Source of the DNA: Oscillatoriales cyanobacterium
GTDB lineage: Bacteria > Cyanobacteriota > Cyanobacteriia > Cyanobacteriales > Microcoleaceae
Length of the DNA: 60,887 nucleotides
Reading direction: 5' to 3'
Assembly: GCA_004294385.1 (NCBI GenBank)
Contig: REAP01000052.1
Span: 1 to 60,887 of the forward strand
Part shown: positions 28,149 through 37,134 of the stretch, piece by piece
Layout: each line of letters starts with the position of its first letter
How positions within the stretch are numbered: the stretch's first letter is position 1
Position numbers and translations under genes: made by a program
The notes under the pieces: generated by a model
What the model saw: the letters and a program-made list of their open reading frames with translations, nothing else
Database searches by the model: none
What the model was told of the DNA's origin: nothing

Positions 28149-28865
28149 TTATTGCAGAGGATTTAGTATTATAGGTTGATACCGAACCCTGATCGTTGGT
28201 TTAAAATTTTGCACAAAATTCATCCATCGCTGAACCTTAGAACCGGTGATGTCTAAAATCGGAATAGAATAGACATCTGATTCAGGAGGGCCTCCCTCGG
28301 AATCTCTAGCAATGCTTGTGCGTTCTGGCTTACCTAAGCCGTAGGTTGAAGCCATTTCTTTAGCTAAACTACAGGGAATTCTAAAGTTCCCCATGCGAAT
28401 ACTTCCATTACCTGCTGAATAAACCCATTCATAACCAGAAATGCCTCTGGATTTTTGGCACAAAAAATGGGAAGTTTCAAACATTTTGGCAAGATGAACA
28501 TCGTAGAGACGAAGCTTGCCACCGTAAGCCGGTTGAGTTGTATCTCGATTGGGTGCAGTAAGTTGCATGAGGACAAAGCCCCTGATAGCTTCTGTGCCAC
28601 CATACCGAATGCTCAGCGGTAACTGGGTGCTCTCTTGAGCCAAGATGATGTTAACCTTTTGAGTAAATTTAGCGCTGTCAGTCTCAGTATTAAGTTCGCT
28701 ACCCAAGTAAGTAGGAGCAGAAAAGGCAAGGTTTGCAGGTAGTAAGATAACTACACAGGTCATTAGTTTTGCCAAATTGTGATGCCATGCTTTTTGGGCG
28801 ATCGCATATGCTTTACTTAGCACAGTGCGATCGAGTTGGGCTTGTGAGAATGGCGGTTTATACAT
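28149..28865 (-). CDS. exported protein of unknown function
   Basis: 238 residues, family not recognised. A hydrophobic stretch (LMTCVVILLPANLAFSAP, about 35-52) looks like a signal peptide with a long positively charged N-region, which suggests the true start could be a Met further in, although none is obvious. The mature part has two Cys (FLCQKSRG and RIPCSLAK) that may pair. It ends in or near the upstream repeat tract. Confidence 0.6.
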   Translation of the reverse strand: MYKPPFSQAQLDRTVLSKAYAIAQKAWHHNLAKLMTCVVILLPANLAFSAPTYLGSELNTETDSAKFTQKVNIILAQESTQLPLSIRYGGTEAIRGFVLMQLTAPNRDTTQPAYGGKLRLYDVHLAKMFETSHFLCQKSRGISGYEWVYSAGNGSIRMGNFRIPCSLAKEMASTYGLGKPERTSIARDSEGGPPESDVYSIPILDITGSKVQRWMNFVQNFKPTIRVRYQPIILNPLQ

Positions 28866-29001
28866 AAGTTTTATTGAGTTGGGCTCATATGTTAGGTTGT
28901 AAGGTAGATATTGTGACGGAACAGGGGTTAAGTCGTTTGATTAAGGATCGGGTTTTGGCGGAGTCCAAGTCTTTAGTTAATTTTACTTTAAAGGAGGTTA
29001 C

Positions 29002-29220
29002 ATGATGACTGTACAAGAAATTATTGATCAGGTCGAAAGTTTATCCATAGAAGATCAGGATCAGTTGTTTGAGTTAATCCGCAAGCGACGGATTGAAAAT
29101 CGGCGGGATGAAATTTTGGCTAACGCTCAGGAAGTTTTTAGGGCTGTAGAGACGGGAACAGCCATGAGAGGAACTTTTGAAGAGTTGAAGTCATATTTAT
29201 TGGAGGATGAGGAGGAATGA
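29002..29220 (+). CDS. antitoxin of a type II toxin-antitoxin pair
   Basis: 72 residues, start chosen at the first of two ATGs after AAAGGAGGTTAC, a perfect ribosome site. The helical sequence MTVQEIIDQVESLSIEDQDQ with acidic C-terminus is like small cyanobacterial antitoxins of RelE-type systems. Its last codons overlap the toxin start (ATGA at 29217). It should bind and neutralise the toxin and repress the operon. Confidence 0.8.
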   Translation: MMTVQEIIDQVESLSIEDQDQLFELIRKRRIENRRDEILANAQEVFRAVETGTAMRGTFEELKSYLLEDEEE

Positions 29221-29498
29221 TTTTAACAACCGATCCGAGTTTCAAAATAAGTCTTAAGCGATTAATTAAAAAAAATCAGCAATTACAAGACCAGATATTA
29301 GAGGTTTTAGAATTGTTGGGTGATGATCCTTTTAATCCGGCTTTGAAATCTCATAAGTTAACGGGGAAATTGGACGGTTTATGGTCTTGTTCAGTGGCTT
29401 ATGATTGTCGAATCATTTTTGCTTTCAAAAAAGATGATACAACAGGTGATGATTTAATTGTCTTGGTTGATATTGGAAGCCATGATGAAGTTTATTAA
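29217..29498 (+). CDS. RelE/YafQ-like mRNA interferase toxin
   Basis: 93 residues of the ParE/RelE fold: FKISLKRLIKKNQQLQDQI, HKLTGKLDGLWSCSVAYDCR, IIFAFKK and LIVLVDIGSHDEVY. The basic surface and C-terminal His/Tyr match YafQ/YoeB-like ribosome-dependent RNases. It is translationally coupled to the antitoxin by ATGA. Confidence 0.88.
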   Translation: MILTTDPSFKISLKRLIKKNQQLQDQILEVLELLGDDPFNPALKSHKLTGKLDGLWSCSVAYDCRIIFAFKKDDTTGDDLIVLVDIGSHDEVY

Positions 29499-29574
29499 AT
29501 GATGAAATAAATTCTGAAGTTTCAGATATGATAGAAACAGGACTTACGCATTTCAAAGTAATTCTTTTTTGCCC

Positions 29575-30108
29575 ATGAGTTCCGATCTAGTTCCTCTGCT
29601 TCCCAAAGTCACAATCGCCCGTCGCGCCGCTGCTTTCTGCATTGATGCGATCGCAGTTGGGCTGCCCAGTTTGCTTCTTGGTACAAATCCGATCGCCCAA
29701 ATCATCTTTTTTGTCCTACTCTGGCTAATCATGCGCGTAGCCATCGTCAGGAAAAATAGAGGTCAAAGTCTTGGCCGCTGGGCCGTAGATATCAAAATTG
29801 TCGATCCTAGACTCGATCGCACTCCCGGCCTGCAAGAACTGTCCAAACGCGAGGCTTTGCTGGGCGGCTGCGCTGCCTTAGCCTTCGTAGCCTTGGGGGG
29901 ACTCACATCCACTAATGCGGGCGTTGTGTTGCTGATGTTGCCCCTGGCGATCGACTGTAGCGTTGCCTTCACCGACACCGCCCGGTTTCCGCAAGCTTTC
30001 CACGATCGCATCAGTGGTACGATCATTGTCGGCACTCGGCGCGGCTACTCCCTGGACATCAAAGTCAAAAGATTGCTTGACCAAGTGCAGAGTAATGTGA
30101 GAAGATAA
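29575..30108 (+). CDS. RDD family membrane protein
   Basis: 177 residues from ATG 29575 (MSSDLVPLLPKV). RDD proteins carry an Arg-Asp-Asp-like motif in the first span, here RRAAAFCIDAIAVGLPSLLL (Arg and Asp kept). A second block, NRGQSLGRWAVDIKIVD, is typical. There are three to four spans. Some members act in Na+/H+ exchange or as auxiliary transporters; the role here is unknown. It precedes the ribosomal genes on the same strand. Confidence 0.85.
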   Translation: MSSDLVPLLPKVTIARRAAAFCIDAIAVGLPSLLLGTNPIAQIIFFVLLWLIMRVAIVRKNRGQSLGRWAVDIKIVDPRLDRTPGLQELSKREALLGGCAALAFVALGGLTSTNAGVVLLMLPLAIDCSVAFTDTARFPQAFHDRISGTIIVGTRRGYSLDIKVKRLLDQVQSNVRR

Positions 30109-30146
30109 TAAATTGTGTTTAAATTAGTCGAAATTTATTTAGAATT

Positions 30147-30335
30147 ATGGCTAAAGGCGTCCGCATCATAATTACCCTAGAGTGTACTGAGTGCCGAACT
30201 AATGCGAGCAAACGCTCCAAAGGCGTGTCTCGGTACACCACTACCAAAAACCGTCGCAACACGACGGCCCGGCTAGAACTCAAAAAGTTCTGCTCCCACT
30301 GCAACAAGCACACGAATCACAAAGAGATCAAGTAG
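30147..30335 (+). CDS. rpmG: 50S ribosomal protein L33
   Basis: 62 residues. [34 protein letters not shown] and SHC with two CxxC pairs (CTEC, CSHC) give the zinc-ribbon form of L33. It lies before rpsR, the conserved cyanobacterial and plastid order. Confidence 0.97.
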   Translation: MAKGVRIIITLECTECRTNASKRSKGVSRYTTTKNRRNTTARLELKKFCSHCNKHTNHKEIK

Positions 30336-30425
30336 TCATTAGTCATTAGTCAGTAGTCATTAGTCATTTGTTAGTAACCAATGCCCAATGCCCAATGCCC
30401 AATGCCCAATGCCCAATGCCCAATT
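30336..30425. repeat. CATTAGT repeats and CCCAATG heptamers between rpmG and rpsR
   Basis: AGTCATTAGTCATTAGTCAG repeats (30333-30367) are followed by about seven CCCAATG units (30378-30425). The array opens a frame that would extend S18 by 18 residues, which is not real. Confidence 0.9.
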
Positions 30426-30441
30426 ACCAATTCTCCCAAAA

Positions 30442-30657
30442 ATGACTTACTTTCGCAGGCGTGTATCGCCAATTAAACCAGGAGATCCGATCGACTATAA
30501 AGACGTCGATTTGCTCAAAAAATACGTCACAGAACGGGGTAAAATCCTACCTCGCCGGATTACAGGCCTGACAGCAAAACAGCAACGAGACCTGACCAGA
30601 AGCATCAAAAGAGCCAGAATTGTAGCTTTGATGCCTTTCGTAAACCAAGAAGGTTAA
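30442..30657 (+). CDS. rpsR: 30S ribosomal protein S18
   Basis: 71 residues from ATG 30442 ([20 protein letters not shown]). An in-frame upstream ATG at 30388 would begin in the heptamer repeat ([12 protein letters not shown]) and is rejected. Blocks [20 protein letters not shown] and [13 protein letters not shown] are diagnostic. Confidence 0.97.
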   Translation: MTYFRRRVSPIKPGDPIDYKDVDLLKKYVTERGKILPRRITGLTAKQQRDLTRSIKRARIVALMPFVNQEG

Positions 30658-30832
30658 TCGGATTTTGGATTTTAGATTTTAGATTTTGGACTGGGATAGA
30701 AGCTAGGCGAAAGTAACGTTTTTACGTCATTTAACCAGAAAAAATACAAGTCTCCAAAATCTAAAATCCCCAAGTCGAAACCTGACAAGTGGCAAATGTA
30801 AAAATCTAAAATATAAATTATATAACCGGCAA

Positions 30833-32839
30833 GTGGACAAGGGAACCTTAGTAGAATTTAGACTGCACGGCGACCGCCGTCTAGCTGTTGCCGATCGCCC
30901 CGACGGCAAAAAAAACTGGGTATTGGTAGACGAAAACAGTCAACCGCACAGCATACCGCCTAAACAAATCACCTATGAAATTGCCGGAGAAACCTACAAA
31001 CCCTCCGACATTCCAAAATTTCTCAAAGAAGTAGAAGTTTACTCAGATCCATCCAGTCTAGAAGTAGCTTGGGAATTGTTAGTGGATGGTGGAGAAACCG
31101 CCGATCCAGAATCCTTAGCAGTGCTACTATTTTCCGATCGCACTGCGGCCCAATGTTATGCAGCCTATTGTTTGCTGTCAACAGACAAATTGTATTTCAA
31201 ACAAAAGGGCGATCGCTACGAACCGCGATCGATCGCCCAAGTAGCCGAAATCAAACACCAGCAAGAAGTAGAACAGCAGCGACACCAAGAGTCCCAAGGA
31301 TTTTGGGATCGAGTTAAGCAACGATTAGCCGGGAAAAATGTAGACTGGGCAAGTAGCGATCGCACCCGCCTCGACGCCCTCGAACGATTTGCTACTCTGG
31401 GAGAAGAAGCTACACACCGCACCCCAGCCCTAGAAACCTTAGCCAGCTTAGAACGTTCCGAAAATCCCGAAGCAGCCTTTCAACTGTTAGTCGATTTAGG
31501 CTTGTGGAGTCACCACGAAAACCTGTTTTTACGACGTAGCCAAATTCCCCTACAATTACCTGCCAAGGTATTAGAAGGAGTTCAACGCTGCTTAGAAAAT
31601 CTGCCCAGCGATTCTGACAAAAGTCGTCTCGATTTGACTCATCTCAAGGTTTATACGATCGATGATGAAAGCACTACGGAAATAGACGACGGACTCAGCT
31701 TAGAATTCCTGGAAAACGGCCAGCAGCGCCTGTGGATACACATCGCCGATCCCACGCGCTTGCTTTCCCCCGGAGATGAACTCGATATGGAAGCCCGGAA
31801 GCGCACCACTACGGTTTACCTTCCCACGGGGATGATACCCATGTTTCCGCCAGAGTTGGCAACTGGGCCGATGAGTTTAATTCAAGGTAAAGAGTGCAGT
31901 GCTCTCAGTTTTAGTGTGATCTTAGATGAAACTGGTGCAGTCCAAGATTACAGCATTCACATCAGCACGGTGAAACCTACCTATCGCTTAACCTACGATG
32001 ACGTAGATGAGATGTTGGAGTTGGGAATTGAAGCAGAACCGGAAATAAGTGCGATCGCCACACTAGCCAAACTGCGACAAAAATGGCGTGAAACCCAAGG
32101 TGCAATCAGCATTTTCATGCCCGAATCTGTGATCAAAGTCAACGGCGAGGAAATCAAAATCCACGTCATTGACGACTCCACAGCCCGATTATTAGTAGCT
32201 GAGATGATGATTTTAGCCGGGGAAGTCGCAGCCCGCTATGGTCAAACTCACAGCTTAGCCATACCCTACCGCCATCAGCCCCAGCCGGAACTCCCACCAG
32301 AGGAAGAACTGCTGGCTGTACCCGCAGGCCCTGCCCGTGCTTGCGCTGTACGTCGCTGTATGCCCCGCAGTGAGATGAATTTGACTCCTGGAAGGCATTC
32401 TAGTTTGGGTTTGGAAGCATACACTCAAGTTACTTCTCCGATCCGTCGTTATACCGATTTGCTGACTCATTTTCAAATCAAAGCTCATTTGCGCGATGAA
32501 CCGCAGCCTTTTTCTCCTGAAGAAATGCAGGACATTGTGATGTGTCTGGGTACAGCAGTCAGGGAAGCTTCTAGTGTGGAACGCCAAACCAATCGTTATT
32601 GGGGATTGGAATATTTGCGTCGCAACCCGGATGAAGTCTGGGAAGCTTTGATGTTGCGCTGGCTACGGGAAGATAGCAATCTGGGATTGATTTTGTTGGA
32701 AGAGTTGGGTTTGGAATTGGCGATGCGGTTTGGTCGATCGGTCGAAATAGGCGATCGGTTTGAAGTCAAAGTAACACACTGCGATCCGCGATCGGATGTA
32801 ATTCAATTCCAAGAAGTGATTCTCCAAGCAGCGGAATAA
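30833..32839 (+). CDS. RNase II/RNase R family exoribonuclease (RNB domain)
   Basis: 668 residues, starting at GTG 30833 (V/M-DKGTLVEFRLHGDRR). It is a 3'-5' RNA-degrading enzyme. The N-terminus holds an OB-like domain, and the RNB catalytic core spans about residues 265-570 with the Asp cluster DDESTTEIDDGLSLE (metal site) and KRTTTVYLPTGMIPMFPPEL, ending ITSPIRRYTDLLTHFQIKAHL. A C-terminal S1-like domain is short. The position behind rpmG-rpsR is the usual cyanobacterial order. Confidence 0.93.
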   Translation: MDKGTLVEFRLHGDRRLAVADRPDGKKNWVLVDENSQPHSIPPKQITYEIAGETYKPSDIPKFLKEVEVYSDPSSLEVAWELLVDGGETADPESLAVLLFSDRTAAQCYAAYCLLSTDKLYFKQKGDRYEPRSIAQVAEIKHQQEVEQQRHQESQGFWDRVKQRLAGKNVDWASSDRTRLDALERFATLGEEATHRTPALETLASLERSENPEAAFQLLVDLGLWSHHENLFLRRSQIPLQLPAKVLEGVQRCLENLPSDSDKSRLDLTHLKVYTIDDESTTEIDDGLSLEFLENGQQRLWIHIADPTRLLSPGDELDMEARKRTTTVYLPTGMIPMFPPELATGPMSLIQGKECSALSFSVILDETGAVQDYSIHISTVKPTYRLTYDDVDEMLELGIEAEPEISAIATLAKLRQKWRETQGAISIFMPESVIKVNGEEIKIHVIDDSTARLLVAEMMILAGEVAARYGQTHSLAIPYRHQPQPELPPEEELLAVPAGPARACAVRRCMPRSEMNLTPGRHSSLGLEAYTQVTSPIRRYTDLLTHFQIKAHLRDEPQPFSPEEMQDIVMCLGTAVREASSVERQTNRYWGLEYLRRNPDEVWEALMLRWLREDSNLGLILLEELGLELAMRFGRSVEIGDRFEVKVTHCDPRSDVIQFQEVILQAAE

Positions 32840-32994
32840 GATTTGAGATCGGGTGACCCATAAAATTTGTTACAAAATTTAAAATAAATTGTTACAAAAC
32901 GAAATGTTTGTGAGTACAAAATTATTTAGTATGGTTTGAAAGCTTCTGTTCTTGAGGCTTGAGACGCTCTAAGCCAAAGGATTTTATAAATTTA

Positions 32995-34980
32995 ATGGCC
33001 GATGTAACCCAAATCCCTGGAATTCAAAGCCTTTGGGCAAAAACTGACGGTGATTCCCAAGTTTGTGTAGCTGTACTAGATGGCTTAGTAGACCAGGCTC
33101 ACGCTTGTTTTGCCGGAGCCAACCTCCAACGGCTACCCACATTGGTGCATGAAGAAGCCTCGGACACTGGTGTCCTGTCTCTGCACGGCACCCATGTTGC
33201 CAGCATAATTTTCGGGCAACATGGCTCAGAAATATCAGGAATAGCACCGAAATGCCGGGGATTAATCGTTCCCATTTTTTCCGACAACCGATCTAGGGTG
33301 TCTCAGCTAGATATAGCTCGTGCCATCGAAAGTGCTGTCAATGCCGGCGCTCACATTATAAACATCAGCGGCGGTCAACTGACTGAAATAGGCGAAGCCG
33401 AAGGCTGGCTCGAAAGTGCCGTGCAACTGTGCAACGACAACAACGTTTTAATCGTGGCTGCTGCAGGGAACGACGGTTGCAATTGCTTGCACGTACCTGC
33501 TGCACTGCCGGCTGTTTTGGCAGTAGGAGCAATGGACGAGCACGGTCTGCCTCTAAATTTTAGTAACTGGGGGGAAACCTACAACAATCAAGGTATTCTA
33601 GCGCCGGGAGAAAAGATCCTAGGAGCAAAGCCCGGAGGAGACACTACCCGACTTAGTGGCACCAGCTTTGCCACCCCCATTATTTCAGGCGTGGCTGCTT
33701 TGTTGCTCAGTCTGCAAATTAAGCAGGGACAAAAGCCCGATCCGAGCAAAGTGCGGGAGGCCATTTTAAAAAGTGCCTTACCTTGCGATGCCGACACAGA
33801 AAGTGCACACCGCTGTCTAGTTGGCAAGCTCAATATTTTGGGTGCAAGTTATTTAATACAAGGAGGAAAAATGTCAGAGCAATTAGAAGCCGTCGAGGCT
33901 GCTGGCTGCGGTTGCGAGGGAACAACTCAAATCGTTTTAGAAGAAACCGTACAACCCCAAGAACAACTACAAGAAAGTTTAGAAACCGCACTGCTTTCTT
34001 CAGAATCTCCCTCACCTACTCCCGAAACTTCAACAAGTTCCACACAAATTCGTTCATTTAGCAGTTCAAGCAATTCTTTTATGAGTAACAATCGACAATC
34101 CGGCATCGCCACCAGCCAAGCACCCAGCGAGCTTGAAAATCTCCAGCTTGTCTACGCTTTGGGAACATTGGGCTACGACTTCGGCAGCGAGGCGAGGCGC
34201 GACTCGTTTAAACAACTGATGCCCGCCTATGAAATTGACACTACCACTGTGCCGGCTAATCCTTACGACGCCCGCCAGATGGCAGACTATCTCGAACAAA
34301 ACCCCTCAGAGGCGAAGTCTTTAATTTGGACGCTCAACCTGGAACTGACACCCATTTACGCCATTGAGCCAGTGGGGTCGTTCGGCCGCGACGTGTACGG
34401 TCTTTTGCAAGAATTTTTGGCAGGCCAAGTAGAGGCGGAAGACAGTGAAGACTATGTGGAACGAGTCAGCATTCCGGGGATTCTGAGCGGAAAAACCGTT
34501 AAACTATTCTCCGGGCAAGTAGTGCCGGTGATTGAACCGCACAACACGCGAGGAATTTACAGTTGGAAAGTTAATACCCTCGTCACCGCGGCTTTAGAAA
34601 CGGTACGGACCACGGCAACAGAAGCGACCGAAGAAACGATGCGGCGCACCCTCGGCAGTTTCCTCAACCGCATTTACTACGATTTGCGGAACTTAGGTAC
34701 CACTTCCCAAGACCGGGCGCTAAATTTTGCTGCTACTAACGCTTTCCAAGCTGCTTCTACCTTCGCCGAAGCAGTGGCGACAGGCATGGAACTCGACAGC
34801 ATTAACGTAGAAAAAAGCCCCTTCTGTCGGCTTGATAGTGATTGTTGGGATGTGAAATTAAAGTTTTTTGACCCAGAAAATAGCCGCCGCGCTAAGAAAG
34901 TTTACCGCTTTACCATTGATGTTAGCGATATCATCCCGGTAACGCTGGGCGAAGTGCGTTCTTGGTCTACCCCTTACTAA
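32995..34980 (+). CDS. patA: cyanobactin N-terminal protease, PatA type
   Basis: 661 residues from ATG 32995 (MADVTQIPGIQSLW); a TTG start 12 codons upstream is less likely. The subtilisin-like domain carries Asp29 (AVLDGLVD), His67 (HGTHVAS) and Ser224 (SGTSFATP). Asp and His are only 38 residues apart, so the macrocyclase insertion is absent, which marks it as PatA type: it cuts the leader off the precursor. A low-complexity Ser/Glu linker (about 305-375, with GCGCEG) is followed by the C-terminal domain shared with PatG (VYALGTLGYDFGSEARRD to EVRSWSTP). It is the first gene of the cyanobactin cluster, followed 13 bp later by the PatB-like gene. Confidence 0.92.
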   Translation: MADVTQIPGIQSLWAKTDGDSQVCVAVLDGLVDQAHACFAGANLQRLPTLVHEEASDTGVLSLHGTHVASIIFGQHGSEISGIAPKCRGLIVPIFSDNRSRVSQLDIARAIESAVNAGAHIINISGGQLTEIGEAEGWLESAVQLCNDNNVLIVAAAGNDGCNCLHVPAALPAVLAVGAMDEHGLPLNFSNWGETYNNQGILAPGEKILGAKPGGDTTRLSGTSFATPIISGVAALLLSLQIKQGQKPDPSKVREAILKSALPCDADTESAHRCLVGKLNILGASYLIQGGKMSEQLEAVEAAGCGCEGTTQIVLEETVQPQEQLQESLETALLSSESPSPTPETSTSSTQIRSFSSSSNSFMSNNRQSGIATSQAPSELENLQLVYALGTLGYDFGSEARRDSFKQLMPAYEIDTTTVPANPYDARQMADYLEQNPSEAKSLIWTLNLELTPIYAIEPVGSFGRDVYGLLQEFLAGQVEAEDSEDYVERVSIPGILSGKTVKLFSGQVVPVIEPHNTRGIYSWKVNTLVTAALETVRTTATEATEETMRRTLGSFLNRIYYDLRNLGTTSQDRALNFAATNAFQAASTFAEAVATGMELDSINVEKSPFCRLDSDCWDVKLKFFDPENSRRAKKVYRFTIDVSDIIPVTLGEVRSWSTPY

Positions 34981-34993
34981 TTTTGGAGGTAAT

Positions 34994-35209
34994 ATGAAGC
35001 TGCCTAATTTATCGGCTCCTGTGAAAAGACCGGAATTAATTCACCCCCACCGATCAGTTGATGTGGTGAACGGCCGATCGGAAGATTTAGTAGATATTCG
35101 CATCGATTTGATGCACGGGGCAAATTACAATGACCCGGCGCCGTTTGCTTACCGAAGCTATCAACAGCTTAAAAGTTCTAGCTGTGGCTGCTGGGGGGGC
35201 AGGCGGTAA
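34994..35209 (+). CDS. patB: PatB-like small cyanobactin protein
   Basis: 71 residues after TTTTGGAGGTAAT, a strong ribosome site. The sequence VKRPELIHPHRSVDVVNGRS and EDLVDIRIDLMHGANYNDPA fits my memory of the PatB/AcyB/McaB family, which always lies next to PatA but has no known essential function. It ends with SSSCGCWGGRR, a Cys/Gly-rich tail. The family call is from memory and could be tested by a profile search. Confidence 0.65.
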   Translation: MKLPNLSAPVKRPELIHPHRSVDVVNGRSEDLVDIRIDLMHGANYNDPAPFAYRSYQQLKSSSCGCWGGRR

Positions 35210-35297
35210 AAACCACTTTTCTCCTCTTTTTATACCAATTCTCGCCTCCAGAAAGCAACAATGATGAGTGTGGGTTTGTTTACGCTCACCCGCTCGT

Positions 35298-35361
35298 GTA
35301 AGGTGCGTCGCTCAAAGATTGTGGATATTCTTTAAGATTTAAGGGTGGCGACGCACCCTAC
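35298..35361. repeat. palindromic GTAGGGTGCGTC element
   Basis: It starts GTAAGGTGCGTCG and ends CGACGCACCCTAC, 64 bp, in the same family as 1073-1137. It lies between the PatB-like and LamG genes and may separate them into two transcripts. Confidence 0.8.
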
Positions 35362-35429
35362 AGATACTGTTGCATGAGTTTTGAGAATTAGTATTAGCCA
35401 AAAATAACGGCTGATTTTTAAAGTAAAAA

Positions 35430-35482
35430 GTTTAGATATGAAATGGGAAACTTAGCCCCCAGATCCAATTCATATCTAAACT
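35430..35482 (+). promoter_or_regulatory. 14-bp perfect inverted repeat before the LamG gene
   Basis: AGTTTAGATATGAA at 35430-35443 and its exact complement TTCATATCTAAACT at 35469-35482 flank a 25-bp loop. The pair ends 21 bp upstream of the LamG ATG. It could be an operator, a translational hairpin or part of a mobile repeat; no other copy was seen. Confidence 0.4.
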
Positions 35483-35503
35483 CTGAAGCCAGCAGGAATC
35501 AAA

Positions 35504-36995
35504 GTGATGACTAATCTCCTAAAAAATAGCCGACCAGTTCTGACCTTTGACGGGGTAGAGAGTTATGTTGCACTCCCCCGTATTTCCTGCGATTTAGGCA
35601 ACAACTTTACGGTAGAAGCTTGGGTGAAAACTAAAACAACTAAGGGGGTGCAAAGGATCTTTTCGGAGCATCCTGCTTGGGGTTTTGGTTTATTTAACAG
35701 CCAGCTCCGATTCACGGTTTATAAAAGAAAAAATTACAACACTACCTCAGCTAAGCTTGTAGCAGGCACTTGGTTTCATCTAGCGCTGGTGTTTGAAGCT
35801 AACAGCAAGCTTCACTTTTACGTCAATCGGCATCCGACGGCCCAAATCAAGCAGCATTAGTTGGGAAATTGGCAGGAAAAATCCTAAAGGTGCAGAATCT
35901 TGGAAGGGTCAACTTTCTGAAGTCCGCATCTGGAATAAATGCCGCATTCAAGCAGAGCTTCAAGCTGATATGTCCCGCTGTTTGGCAGGGAATGAACCAG
36001 GACTAGCAGGCTATTGGCCTTTAAATGAAGGTACGGGCAATACAGTTTGCGACAAGACTCAAAATGCTAATCACGGGAGCGTTCATCAGGCAACTTGGGA
36101 GTTGTCTGAGGTTCCCGTCCTCGCCGCAGTAATTGAAACACAGGAGATAGTTAGTATGACGGATGCGAAGACTGTGCAAGAACGCCTGCAAACAGTGCTG
36201 AATTTTGACGGCATTGATGACAAGATTGATATTGATTATGCCAAAGAAATCAATCCCGCTACGTTCACCATTGAGGCGTGGGTGATGTTCATTGGGGGCG
36301 ACGGATACCGATCGGTATTAACGTCGCGGGATGGGTCCGATGTGGATGGTTGCAAGGGCTATTTGTTCTATGCGACTCCCTCCCAGAAATGGGAGTTTTG
36401 GCTGGGTAGTGGCGAGGTGGGAGCGAGTTGGATCGTTCTTGGTGGGGCGGATATTGAGATTAATACTTGGGTACATTTGACGGGGGTGTACGATGGAAAA
36501 TCTGATACAGCTTATTTCTATGTCAACGGCCAGGAAGTGAGCAAGCGAGAGAATGTCAAGTTTAAAACAAATAGTAAACGTCCCTTCCGTATTGGTGCGG
36601 GGAACACGGAGCAACCGGGTTACGGAGATTATTTATTTAATGGGAAAATTGCCGAGATTCGTCTGTGGAATAAAGTCCGCACGGCTAAGGAAATTCAATC
36701 GAAGTTAGTTCACCGTTTAAAGGGGGATGAAGCGGGGTTAGTAGGCTACTGGCCTCTCTCGGAAGGGTCGGGGACTTTGGCGCGAGAGAAGGCGAAAAAA
36801 CCTCAAAATGGCAAGATTTTTGGAGATGCAGTTTGGGGTCAGTCGTTGATGCCAATTATTGATGCGCCAGACGCGAAAGAGCGTTTGTTAAATTCGACGG
36901 GATTGGAAGATTACGGCTACTGGTGGAAGAAGTTGTCTGAGGCGCAAGCAGATAAGCCAAAGGTTCCTTTCCGCCGAGGGAGAATTTGGAGTTAG
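35504..36995 (+). pseudogene. two-domain LamG (laminin G-like lectin) protein, frameshifted
   Basis: The first LamG domain starts FDGVESYVALPR (ATG 35504) and runs FTVEAWVKT and AGTWFHLALVFE to YVNRHPTAQIKQ, ending in TAG at 35858-35860. The frame continues one base over (SSISWEIGRKNPKG, then SWKGQLSEVRIWNKC, AGYWPLNEGTGN). A shift at about 35845-35853 therefore breaks the gene. The second LamG domain (FDGIDDKIDIDYAKEINP to GKIAEIRLWNKVRT and EAGLVGYWPLSEGSG) is intact; the tail ends near 36995. LamG folds bind glycans or Ca2+. It lies inside the cyanobactin cluster but is not a known part of it. It may be a decayed gene, or a real one with a sequence error. Confidence 0.7.
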
Positions 36996-37001
36996 ATCAA
37001 G

Positions 37002-37072
37002 TCAAAAGTTAAAAATTGAAAGCCTAAGTTCTCTATGTTTCTTAACTTTTAATTTTTAACTTTTAACTTTTG
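37002..37072. terminator. AT-rich inverted repeat between convergent genes
   Basis: AAAAGTTAAAAATTGAAAG and its near complement in TAATTTTTAACTTTTAACTTTT lie between the LamG gene (+) and the oxidase gene (-). This is suitable as a bidirectional stop, with a weak stem. Confidence 0.4.
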
Positions 37073-37134
37073 AATTAAGATTTGACAACAGAATATTAAA
37101 TTTATTCAGTTGCTCATGTGTTTATGCAGAGAAA

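Noticed and set aside
30388..30441. Longer S18 start ([12 protein letters not shown])
   Set aside because: The extension is the CCCAATG heptamer array; the family start is MTYFRRR at 30442.
32959..32994. TTG start of the PatA-type protease
   Set aside because: ATG 32995 aligns with the PatG-type gene start (both open with x-x-IPG near residue 8) and is preceded by AAAGGA.
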